From Paraphaeosphaeria minitans (lineage: Eukaryota > Ascomycota > Dothideomycetes > Pleosporales > Didymosphaeriaceae), in NCBI GenBank assembly GCA_015832175.1, contig WJXW01000002.1, forward strand, positions 2,232,001-2,296,000: DNA of 64,000 nt, written 5' to 3'. A program made the position numbers and the translations under genes. The notes beneath the pieces are model-generated. The model searched no databases and was not told where the DNA came from. It saw only the letters and a program-made list of their open reading frames with translations. The number at the start of each line of letters is the position of its first letter. Within the stretch, counting starts at the first letter, position 1. Below are positions 25,328 through 35,691 of the stretch, one piece after another.

Positions 25328-26817
25328 AATTCGGTGTATGCAGGCTCGGATGATATTGGTGAGGCTCTGGATGTTTTGTCGAGTGTGGAGAAGGGTGTGA
25401 GATGTCAAGTGGGAGAGAGCTTAACGCGCTTAACCCAGGCTGCAGCTCGAATACGTCAGTGGGGAACGTGGCGCGGGGGAGGCACGTGATGGCGCGTTAC
25501 TTCGCCCAGCTGTGGAGGTGTGCTCGAGCTTATATTTTCCTGGGTACGCCTGCTGAACCACTGCGGCGTCCCTCACTGGCGCGATATAGACGGTCTTTGC
25601 AGCGACGATGAGGGCTCAATCTGTTCATTAAAAGAGGGGTAGACCAGGTAGGTAATGTCATGGCTGGGCCATAATGCGCACTGCCTACTTTCTAGGAGCG
25701 CGGACGCGCCTGTCGTGTCGCAATAACCATCCACAAACTCACATCATCTTCCTCTACACTCCCTCCACATGTCTTTTTCAGATCAACTCCTTTAACGCTT
25801 CAGCAATGAGGAATCAGAGAGATCCCATTCAAGTACAATCCTGTGATGAGCGAGTATGCGGGACCTCTTGATTTTACGCTGAGTTTCGTTAACAACTCTC
25901 GCAGCAAGCATGTTGACGACATCTTAGCGCTTGGCCTTCTTATAACATATTAATTCCCTGATTTATCTTCAGCTCAGAGGCAGGGACTATAGTAAACACA
26001 GTGGCAAGCAAAGTGTGACAGACAGCGGGTTTCTCCGACTCGCCAAAGCTCATCTCATCCTAAACAAGGTGCAACTGCAAGATACTTCTAGAATTGCTCA
26101 AATTAGCCATCTAGCCTTTCTCGTGAGCTGTCAGAAATTCACATCACTCCAGATCCTTGGGTCGCAGTTCTCGAATGATACATTAAAAAATCTCAACTGG
26201 TTGGGCCCCAAGCTTAGAGTGCATATATGTACCAGAGCTACAAATGCAATCAATAACAGCCATCTGGATGAACTCGATTGATTGTAAAGACGCACGATTC
26301 AAGATTCTGGATACATTAGCAGAGCAAGCCTTGTAATCGCGATTGTATTGGTCTTGAGAGGGAATTGCAAAATCGTAATATTCATTATTTAGATAATGCC
26401 ATGAAACTTACAAAAATTGTCAAAGATCGGCCTTCAAATGGAAGGTACAAGATTTCCAGCTATGATAACACGCTATGACCGCTATTGTCCATTTCGTTCT
26501 CACTCGGCGTCAACGGCGCATAATACCCAAACCTGTTATAAGGGCCATACTTCCGCTTTAAATCCATCAATCTTTTCAATCTTTCCTTTCCATCTATCTT
26601 TTCCAACGCTCGTCTCCATACGCCCCTGCCTTCTTATCTAATGTCTCATTGCTCACCCCCATCTCCATATTCACACTCGAATACACCAACGCCCGCGCAA
26701 GCAACAGCTAACCCCTGCGACTCGCGTACACCGACTGCCCATCTACGTTCTCCCTTACCACATAACTAGAGTACTGCTCTAGCAGTAAAAAGCTCCCTGT
26801 GAACTCCGGCTTCATCG
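25328..26817. other. Intergenic region, AT-rich from about 25.9 to 26.6 kb
   Basis: No supported gene. After about 400 nt of promoter-like DNA upstream of PI31 the composition becomes AT-rich, with stops in every frame, which would suit decayed non-functional DNA. Confidence 0.4.
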
Positions 26818-27240
26818 TCACCTCCACGAATCTCTCCACCGCAAGCGTAAGTGCGCTAAGATATACGCCTGCACGCCCACCGGTAACCTCATCACGCCCG
26901 CGCTAGGCATGTCGTCTTGGAGATTGCACACCAATCCCTCGGCATCAATTTGCATCCACCTGGGCACATCCAAATACGTGCCCTCTTCCCGCTCCACCAC
27001 CACACCCTCCATCTCATAATACCTCCCCGTCCACTCCCTGATCTCGCTCATCGGCCCGTAAACGTACTATTGTGAATAATAACCGGCTTCTTGCCAATCG
27101 CTGGATGGATGAGAGCCAGGCCGTAATGCATCATCACTCTCGGCTGCTCGTCCAGTATAGCCCCGCTATCACCCAGAACCAGTCGGCGTGCTGGGTTGCT
27201 GTGACGATGAAGGGTGTGCTAGTTGCAAGTACAACATTCA
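26818..27240 (-). pseudogene. Degenerate coding-like segment, family not recognised
   Basis: On the minus strand three protein-like stretches follow one another in different frames. The first contains PFIVTATQHADWFWVIAGLYW, the second HYGLALIHPAIGKKPVIIHN, and the third is 77 codons containing EIREWTGRYYEMEGVVVE and DVPRWMQIDAEG. The frame must shift between them, and the first runs into two stops at the break. No plausible GT-AG intron repairs the joins. This looks like a decayed gene fragment, but I could not assign a family. A chance open frame is the alternative for the third stretch. Confidence 0.35.
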
Positions 27241-27907
27241 GAGACATAATCTGATCTAACAGCAGCCCATAGTAGCTTTGCTCGCGCTACTGCGCCGAAC
27301 TGCGGTGCTGCCTACGCTTACTACATCTTCGTCTTTTGGCGAAATGCGTCGTCGCCTTGTAATATTGTCTCTGCGTGGGGAGATAGGTTCCCGCCTAGTT
27401 CTTGTACGATGTTACCCTGAACATCCCGGTCGTACCATTTTACGCAGACCGAGGTGGCAAGTATGGATTGTAAAGCTGAGTTTAAGTGGATGGTGGTTGT
27501 ACTTGAATATAACGGCTAGAATAGTACGACAGTGCGCGCGGTGGAATGTATCTATGTCTTTATAAGGCCCTGAAGTAAGCGCAAGCACGCGCGGATAAGC
27601 ATGTGTGGGTTGGGCGTCCAAATACTGCAATGTCAAGAGTTGTAAGGTCGTGGGGTGAGCCGGCATCATCGACACTTCCGTGATGAGATGGTGGGGTCGC
27701 GAGTTCTTACCAAGTTAGAAAGGAGAGCCGAATGATCCGCTCGTTCGATCTGCAGCTTATAGTCTTACGTGCAGTGGTGGATGCGAGATGTGACGGAGAT
27801 GCACAGATATGTAACGCGAAGGATAGATTCTAGTCTAGCTACTACACGACTTGTAAAAGGTATTGCATAAATCCGCCTCACAATGCCATTCGTCCTCACT
27901 CCCCGCC
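27241..27907. other. Intergenic region downstream of TYW4
   Basis: No supported gene. The minus strand near 27310-27420 has another short protein-like open stretch that may belong to the degenerate segment just to its left. Confidence 0.35.
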
Positions 27908-30900
27908 TCACGCACTGTTTCCCACGGCATTGACCCTCTCCTGCAACTCCATCGCCAACCTATCAAGATAGAACTTCGCCATATCGTTGGGAACAGCCTT
28001 AAATGCCTTCAATATCCGCTCCACATCCCTCCTCCCATTCTCATACGCCTGCAGATCCCGATTTCCATACACGTCCTTCCCTGCCGCGTACCCGGCGTCC
28101 AAGTTCCGGAAGAAGACGTTGACGGCGACGCTCACGCCATCCTCGGGGACAGCAGTATGGCTCCACATAGGCGGGATAAAGAGGATGTCACCGGGGCGCA
28201 GATGCGCGACATGCGGGTGCGTGCGGGTGAGACGCGTGTCCTTGGAGGTTAGGATATCGGTATTAGAGCTGGAGCCTCCGGGAGGGTAGAGGAGGTACTT
28301 TCCGTCGGCGGGTGGGAAGAGTTGGAGGGTTTTGGAGCCACGGACCTGGAGGGTTTACGTTAGTGAGGGGACATTTGAATAGATGGTGTGCTTGCGTACC
28401 TGGCATAGGACGTTAGCAAGGACATCGTAGTGTAGCCAGAGAGCTACGGGCCCCGAGATACGTAGGGGCGAGCTATGCAGAGTATTCCTGATTGTTTCGA
28501 AGGCTTTCGGGATTTTGAAGTCTTCCGCTATGGACCGAAAGTCGTCTTCGAGCTTTGTGGGGAGCTTATTGGGTTGGGCAGAAGATACAGAACGTAAGTA
28601 TGTTTGGGCGCCGGCAGCAATGCCGTCGAGAAATTCTCCCAGAGGCTTCTTCACGTAGGAGAAGTTCTTGTCCTTGAACGTCATCCGGTCTGAAGCACAC
28701 TCGTGAACCACGACTTCCCGTTCTGCGCCTAACTTCTCCTTGAGGTACTCTAGAGTCCACAGATCCTTGCATGGCCCGATATCGAGGCCTTCAATGATCA
28801 CAGGTTTAGAAGCGGCAAGAACCTTTGCAAAGTCCTCAGACGAGTCGGTGCGAATACGAGCAATGTCAATGCTGCGAGGCAGAGCGGGCCGGACCCTCTT
28901 CTTCTTGGCCGATTGTTTTCCATCTGCTTGAGAAGACCGTTGCGGATCCCCTGCGCTGGTCGGCTCTGGCAATTGAGACACGGACACAGTCCAGGTTCGC
29001 ATTTTTTCCCCTTGGAGGGTGATGGAAAAGTGGCCTGTATTCCAGAAGCTCCCCATGGAGAAGCAGACGGCCCCACCGCCTGCGAAAATGATCTCATTGC
29101 CGGACGCTGCAGCTGCGCTTGTCCCCACAAGTAGAGGCCAGATCGGCTGAGGCAGGTCCAGAGCTGGGACCTCTACAGTGTATGTAGTGTCACCACCTGT
29201 ACAGTCGCGTGATATAACCAGGACATCCTGCGTCAATTTCAAGATGCCCTGCTTCGAAACGCCCCCAATGAGCAGCAAGTGGTCTCCAAGCGGGAGGAGA
29301 CTGGCTCCCAGCCGCCCAAATGTAGATATTCCCGTATTACACCGAAGATGACTGGTGCGGTCGATGAATTTGAGCTGCGGGTACGGCGCCGCAGTGATGT
29401 GCCACTCCCAGAGGTCTTGCAGGACTACGCCGCTGGGGGCGATCCCACCACACACAACGCCCCAAGTCTGGGCCTGGCCCATCGCCGACAGTGCCGCGCC
29501 AAAACGTGCAGAAGGACGCGGGCCGTCAACGGAGATGGCGTTCCAGCCGTTTTCGCGTGTCCACAGCAAGCATTCGTCCAATACCGTGCCATCGCTGCTC
29601 CTGCCACCAAAGATCAAAACGGCCTCAACTGCGGGGCTATCGGACTCTCGAGATGCAAAATCCAGTTTCACACAACTGTGCCTGAAGCGAGGTGAAGGTA
29701 AGTCGCCGACTTGTGTCCAGTTTCCGTGGGTGATCAACCAGCAGTCTGCAAGTGCGTGGGATGGAGATGCGCGACCACCTACCAACAACGCACAAGTGTC
29801 ATTCAGAGGTGTGACAGTGTGACATATGCGTGCTTGCGGCGGCGCCGATTCGCAGAGCTGAATGCGCGTTTCTTGAACGTCCCGTGCCAGTACGTCGATG
29901 CTTGCCAGACGGGTCTGGACACCCTGTCCACCGTGAAAAGCAACGGTGTCTCCACCAAGGGCAACTGCAGCTCCGAATCGACGCAGCTTTAGTTGAGATT
30001 GGGCGTGGTGCGTCAATGTCAGGTGGACTTTGCCTGGCTCGTCGACCGGTCTGGCACTTGGCACGGCACGATCCGTCTCGAGCGAAATACCCTTGTTGGA
30101 CGTTGAAGCCACCAGAAGAAAGTAGTGAGCGGCAAATAGAGCGTATTCCTCCCATTCGCTGACTTAATTTCAGTGTGATGCGGCCCGTAGACGGGGGTTT
30201 AGCTTACTCAAACGGCTCGATCGTATCGAGCCCTCGCCGCAAATCCGGAGATGTAAACCCATCGTCCGACCAAAGGTCCCACAGATTGCGTGCAATCTCC
30301 ACGTGTGACCAGCCTGCGTCTTCAAACCGGGATACTTGTTGGTCCAGTAGAGGATACTGCTGGACAGCATAAATGGGACTGTGCAGCTTGTCGAAATGTT
30401 TCAGCATGGTTTGTGCGAAAGGGTGTTCCGATCCCTGGGGAAGGAATTGCTCCAGCAGGCAGAAGCGAGCTGCAGAGTTTACTTAGCAAGATGCACGTAG
30501 GTTCTGGGTGTGATACACACCATCTTCTAGGGTGCTCGCCCACCGTATGACCGAGTCAGCATCTGGGGTCGGCATGTAGGTCACAGACACTTCGGCAACA
30601 AAAAGGAACGAAGCGTTTGTAGCGTCTACTTCGGTTCGTAGTAGACGATCCAGCATCTCCAGATCTCTGAGATCGCAACCGAGCGCTAGATAGCGGCTGC
30701 TGCGGATGTAGACGGGTGCTTGTGATGGACGCAAGTTTGTCCCAAACAGTGCATTGCGTAGTAGCTCATTGCCTAGTATGCGGTCACGTTTTCTCGTGAT
30801 AAGCTGCGGATAGTCGACATCCACGAATATAGCAGTCTGGGAAAGCGTTGGGTGTCGGTGCCAAAACTGGAATGGTAGGGGATCACTTTGCACTGTAAGT

Positions 30901-31439
30901 TTGTTGTCGATCAAAGTCACTGGTCAGCCATTCTTACTCACTATCCACAACCCAGATTCACAACGACCTTGGACCTTCCATTCTTCTCCTCAAGAAAACG
31001 GCGGACTACTTGCTCAATTGCGTGCATTCGCAGCCAGTATCCGCGGTTGATTAGAGGATTTCTTCGGATGAATTTGGTGGTGAAAGGCTCGTAAAAATCC
31101 GGTTCATCTGGCATGTACAGCTTGCACACACTTCTCTTCGAAACAATGCTACTATCGTTGGTCTGCAAGCCTTCAGTTTCCAGCGTCTTCTTCGTGGTTG
31201 TTGAGCATGTGACTCACGTTCATAATAGCATCGTCAATCCTCTCCTGCTTCGATCGGACGCTCCCCACCTTCTTCACAGCTTTTTTCGACTGCATCTTTG
31301 GATTGGCCGGCATCGCAATCATGCCCAGGCCACCGTACGGGGTTGAGCTTGATGGTGAATTTCGACAATTTCGTCTGTCGCTGTATCCGGCTAGCCTAGA
31401 TGGCGGCTTCCAAGCGGGGCGTGATCCTTGCGAAGGCAT
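27908..31439 (-). CDS. PPM2: tRNA wybutosine-synthesising protein 4 (methyltransferase-Kelch-cupin)
   Basis: TYW4/Ppm2 carries out the last wybutosine steps, methylating and methoxycarbonylating the side chain of yW-72 in tRNA-Phe. The exons are 31439-31218, 31162-30942, 30885-30521, 30469-30208, 30158-28400 and 28345-27908. The five introns are 49-56 nt, and splicing gives 1088 residues in phase. The N-terminal leucine-carboxyl-methyltransferase fold has its SAM-binding VVNLGCGYDPLPF spanning the second intron. Next come EWEEYALFAAHYFLLVAS and a Kelch propeller with repeated GG turns (LLVGGRAS, LIFGGRS, LLIGGVS, IIFAGGG). The C-terminus is a JmjC/cupin-like domain (KPVIIEGLDIG..., LQLFPPADGKYLLYPPGG, HLRPGDILFIPPMWSH). 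It is divergent from ATG18. The third exon acceptor is CAAAG; the nearby CTTACAG would break the frame. Confidence 0.94.
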
Positions 31440-31749
31440 GTGCTAGTGCCACTGGTTCGCCGTTCTGGTGAGCTTCTAAGCCACCGCCAGCGATTGCAGA
31501 AGCGTCGCATATCCTGGAACACAGTGCGCGATCGCTCTTGGTCACCCCGGTACACATCTCACCTCCGTGAAAGCTAGGGCGAGTCTCGCGACACTCTTCC
31601 CAACGACTAGATACCTACGCACCGCGCGATAGCCCACACCAATACCAGCACCCGACCCCGCGGGCGGCCCAAGCTCCCCATCGAGCTCTACGAGAAAGCA
31701 GCCGCTCTGCAGACTCCCACCGCATCCGCAGCGAGTCCCCGCGGTCGCC
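31440..31749. promoter_or_regulatory. Bidirectional promoter between TYW4 and ATG18
   Basis: 310 nt separate the two divergent start codons. No TATA or specific factor site was assigned. Confidence 0.45.
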
Positions 31750-33253
31750 ATGACTTCCATGAACTTTGTCACGTTTAATCAGGACCATACCCAGCTGGGC
31801 GTTGGTGAGATACAGCGCTTATGGGCTTCCCAACGAGAGGCCGATTGCTCACAACGACATCAGGTACCACCAAAGGCTACCGCATATATGCCACCGATTC
31901 CTTCTACAAGACATCCGAGTCGCGCGAGGGCGATGTCTCGAGCCTCGAGATGCTCTTCTCCACATCGCTGGTCGCACTCACGCTTTCGCCGCGCATCCTT
32001 CGAGTCCACAACATCAAGGCAGGTTCCGCTCCCTGCGAGAACGGCACGCTTATTAACACGTACCAGCGTCACTCCACCATATGCGAAATGACATTCCGCA
32101 CTGCCATCCTCGCGATACGCTTGAACAGGAAGCGACTTGTCGTCGTGCTGGAGACCGAGCTCTATATCTATGACATTGGCAACTTGGAATTGATCAAGAC
32201 TGAGCCGACGTCGCCGAATCCTAATGGTACGCACTGCATATACCTTGCCTCTCTGTAGTTTCTGACCAACTAGCTATCTGCGCTCTCTCACCTTCCTCGG
32301 AGAACAACTATATCGCCTTCCCGACACCTTCACCCGCACCGCCCGCTCCTTTCCAGCCGCCCTCCCATGCTCCGCCTAAACCCGAACAGAATGCGCCAGA
32401 GAAGGGCGAGGTTTTGATATACGATGCGACAAAGCTGGAACCCATCAATGTCATACAAGCCCACAACTCGCCATTATCCTGTGTCGCCATGAACAGCGAG
32501 GGTACATTGCTGGCAACGGCGTCTGAGAAGGGAACTATAATACGAGTCTTCTCAGTGCCTGGTGGCGAGAAGCTATATCAGTTCCGACGTGGCTCCATAC
32601 CTTCACGCATCTACAGCATGTCGTTCAACTCTGCCTCAACGCTGCTCTGCGTGTCTTCCGCTTCCGAAACCGTACACATCTTCAAGCTGGGTGTACCACA
32701 CAAGAACAGGAGTAGCAGCATCTCTTCAGGGTCGGGAGGGCCGGCGTCATCGCGAGGCCGCAGCAGCAGCCGGACCAGCGAAGAGTCGTCAGAGATCTAC
32801 TCTAGGGACGATGGCAGCACAGCTGATGCCTCGGAGCCGGGCCGCAAACCGTTGAATCCCACCTTTGCAAGCATGCTGCGGCGGACATCCCAGACGGTAG
32901 GAAAGTCTGTCTTCGCGACTGTGGGCGGGTACCTCCCGAGCGCCGTGTCCGAGATGTGGGAGCCGTCACGCGACTTCGCCTGGGTTAAGATACCGCGCAA
33001 TGCCAGCAGCTCCTCCACCGGCCCTGTCAAGTCCGTGGTCGCCATGCGGAATGACGGACCCCAGATCATGGTAGTCACGAGTGACGGCACCTACTACATC
33101 TTCAACATTGATCTAGAGAAAGGCGGCGAGGGCACGTTGTTCAAGCGGTACAAGTAGGTCTCATCACTGTAGACTCCCATCGCATTCGCTAACAGACTCA
33201 GCATCATTGAACCTAATGAGCTTACGGGCAGCTCCCAGGAGCTCGCAGACTAA
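31750..33253 (+). CDS. ATG18: Autophagy-related PROPPIN Atg18
   Basis: A seven-bladed beta-propeller that binds PI3P and PI(3,5)P2 on autophagic and vacuolar membranes; needed for Atg2 recruitment and vacuole morphology. Four exons (31750-31804, 31864-32226, 32274-33153, 33202-33253) join in phase to 449 residues. The start [20 protein letters not shown] is typical of the family. The phosphoinositide-binding FRRG motif sits at residues 243-246, within [22 protein letters not shown]-like blades are recognisable ([44 protein letters not shown]). A Ser/Arg-rich loop follows, encoded at about 32700-32860. The last exon is short (52 nt) and encodes an acidic end. Nothing looks broken. Confidence 0.95.
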
Positions 33254-34439
33254 TCGTCTTTTTTGCTGTTTCGCACTTGCATAGCTTCGTGTATTTTGCA
33301 TTGTATATAGGCGTTTTGTGAGAACGGGGCATGGCCGAGGCTTCTTATATCCCACGAGTAACCCTACTCCGTATCTGCGATACCTATCTTTGAGTATCAG
33401 TCGAGGGGCTGGGTGCGTAGTCGAGCGGATATCGCTCCCGAGTGTGAGGCACTTTATACAGCGAGACAATTATAATTCTTGCGATTGCAGACACCTTTGG
33501 GTATTCATATTTTATATATTATTATAATACTCAAGTATATTACAGGCTGCATCCAGTAAGGGAAAGAAACATAGTTTTTTGTGGTGCAACCGGGGAGGCA
33601 TAGAAACGAGAAAGCTGTATTTAACGTTTTTGGAGGAATAAGTTTGTGGTCAAAGAAGCAGGCCGGCAGGGCAGGGCAATACATGTGAACGGGTTAGGCA
33701 GACGGGGCGATGGGACAAGCACGCCGGCGAGGCAGTCTATGAAGAGGCAACATTCAGGGTGTGCCACCCACGCCTGCGCCAAAACTGCCTTAGATGAGAC
33801 ACAGGTTGGTGAAGGAGTAACGCCACGGTCCAGAGTTCATCACCTATTTGCGTTTTGCCACGGTCACAAGAGTGGACAGAAGGATAATTGAACTTATCTA
33901 GTTTGCCCGCGACGAAAAGAACGAACGATCATAGAACGATTCTTCTTCCACGAACTTATGGTGCTAAGATACTATGGGCGAGAGGAGGGGCTTGCAAGGG
34001 CGATTGGTTGTCATGATTTCCTCCACGATCAATGACCCTAAGCCCGAAGCGCCTAATGCTTTGTAGGGACAGCTCTAGATCGGCTCCGCTGAGTAGAGAC
34101 TGTGAAACCTCGCGTAGTGCTTTTTCGAAGAAGAAAGAATAAAAAAAAACACGATGCCGAGGTGGCTATGCACAGAAGAATGGGTGCGGGAAGAACAGTT
34201 GTACCTACCTATTAGAATTGCCGAAAGGACGAAGGGTCTCAATTACAGTCTCCACGGTCGAGGCGCACAACCGTCTAAAAAATCAAATGCATCCTCCGAG
34301 TACCGTCATACAGTGCTGGCTAGTATTGGTGTCTGGACCTTACATCTTGCTTGTTCTTAGCGCTTTAGTGTTAGCGTTTTTCACTTAAGGAAGCATACGT
34401 TTACTAAGCAAGAATTAAGTACGTTAGTGGACTGTACCC
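33254..34439. other. Intergenic region at the left border of the accessory block
   Basis: The first about 300 nt are AT-rich and probably the ATG18 3' UTR. The rest has no supported gene. A TACCTACC word lies near 34203. Confidence 0.4.
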
Positions 34440-34869
34440 CTACTCTATCTGTGAGCTTCTTCCCCTGAGCGATAGCCAAGACGAGCCGTGTATTTGACTA
34501 CCTAGTACGGGCGGGTCGGGCGTCTTGTCTGGGATTTGCCTCTCATTCAACTGGAGGTTGATTTTGGCCTCGGGTCCTGCCTCTCTAGCAGACCAGGGAC
34601 GGAGGTTTCCCTTGGGCTCTGCTTCTGGCGCTGCTTCTCGTGACCAAGGGCGAAGGTTACCCTTAGGCTCTGCCTCTCGCGAGGACACATGCAGCCCATT
34701 GCCTAGTTTCCTAGTGTTTCGCGCTTCGATATTGACTTCACGGGCTTGTTCCTGTGTCCACGTTAGCTTTTCTGAAGAAGATTGCTATGGAAGCAGTTTG
34801 ACCCACCTTAGGAAGCGGAGCCGCCAAAGCGGCGAGGCTAAAGGTTGCGAGGATAAGCGAGTAGCGCAT
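34440..34869 (-). CDS. Small secreted repeat-peptide precursor (pheromone/KEP-like)
   Basis: Two exons (34869-34807, 34751-34440) flank a 55-nt intron (GTGGGT...ACAG, branch GCTAAC) and encode 124 residues. Residues 1-17 form a clear signal peptide (MRYSLILATFSLAALAA), probably cleaved before PLPK or just before APLPK. Two copies of EAEPKGNLRPWS lie at 47-58 and 64-75, separated by REAAP. A third, diverged unit (EAGPEAKINLQLNER) ends at 92. The two main copies differ at 7 of 12 codons, all synonymously, so the peptide sequence itself has been conserved. The flanking EA, EP, AP and GP pairs resemble the X-Ala/X-Pro spacers trimmed by Ste13-type dipeptidyl aminopeptidases in alpha-pheromone maturation, and units are bounded by single Arg (SR, AR, ER). 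There is no Kex2 KR site and no Cys. It may be a pheromone-like, KEP or effector peptide precursor; its function is unknown. Confidence 0.75.
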
Positions 34870-35691
34870 GTTGGCTGTCGTTGGATGTGTTGTTTCTTGA
34901 ATGTTTCTTGTATGTTTCTGTGTATAGAGCTGTGAAGGTTTCGGTGCGCAGCACTTCCCAGTATTAAAACGATAAAGGCAACAAGAAAGACGATAAATCC
35001 GAAAGAATAGAGTGATGAATGGAGCTGGTCCTTGCTTTGCCAACTGGGCCATATGCTGCACTTTAAGTGTTGGTAGGCTGCACAAGGCTGCAGTATGCCA
35101 AACGCGAGAGCTGTGCGTTGATTGGTTACAGGGATCCTGTACGCGCCTATTGCCTCGAATGTTGAGCCTTACCTACCTGCTAACCGCCCAATGGAGCAAC
35201 TAAAACAAGTGTAGTTTTACGCGTGCCAGTAAGCACGAAGGTGGAGGAACAATGCATACCTGAGCGCTTCGATAATGTGGCTGACAGGTTCCCTCTATGC
35301 AATGCAACGGGTATTTACATGCTTGAAAGCATTCTACACTGATTGGCTTTGTGAAAGAAATCGCATGACGATCTGACCGAAACTTGTGTCGATTCTGATG
35401 CCTGTTATTGGCTTTATGCACGGAATGTATGGCGACCCTGGACTGAAGCCCCATGCCTATACGACACGGGGTAGTTCCCCTCGACCATGGAGGCCAAAGC
35501 ATCTTAACACGCGAAGAAATTGTAGGCGTTTGGTATGTGCATTTTCAAACCCCAAAAATAGCTTATAGGCGGGACACGAAGAGTCTGTTTGTAAATAACC
35601 GAGAATCGTTGATGCAAGTCTGTGCAACTGAATTTATGTGATATCTTAGATAAGAAGACGTACATTAGAGTGAAATGAAGACATCGTCATA
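34870..35691. other. Intergenic region upstream of the peptide precursor gene
   Basis: It contains the precursor promoter. An AT-rich stretch (34960-35010) is suitable for transcription initiation and a TACCTACC word lies near 35172. No other gene is supported. Confidence 0.4.

Noticed and set aside
33411..33470. Possible tRNA A-box-like sequence near the end of the ATG18 3' region
   Set aside because: It has no matching B-box or cloverleaf stems.
34440..34869. Classical cysteine-bearing alpha-pheromone or dikaritin RiPP precursor
   Set aside because: There are no Kex2 KR sites, no WC...C core, and no UstY/DUF3328-type enzyme nearby. The gene was kept as an unclassified repeat-peptide precursor.
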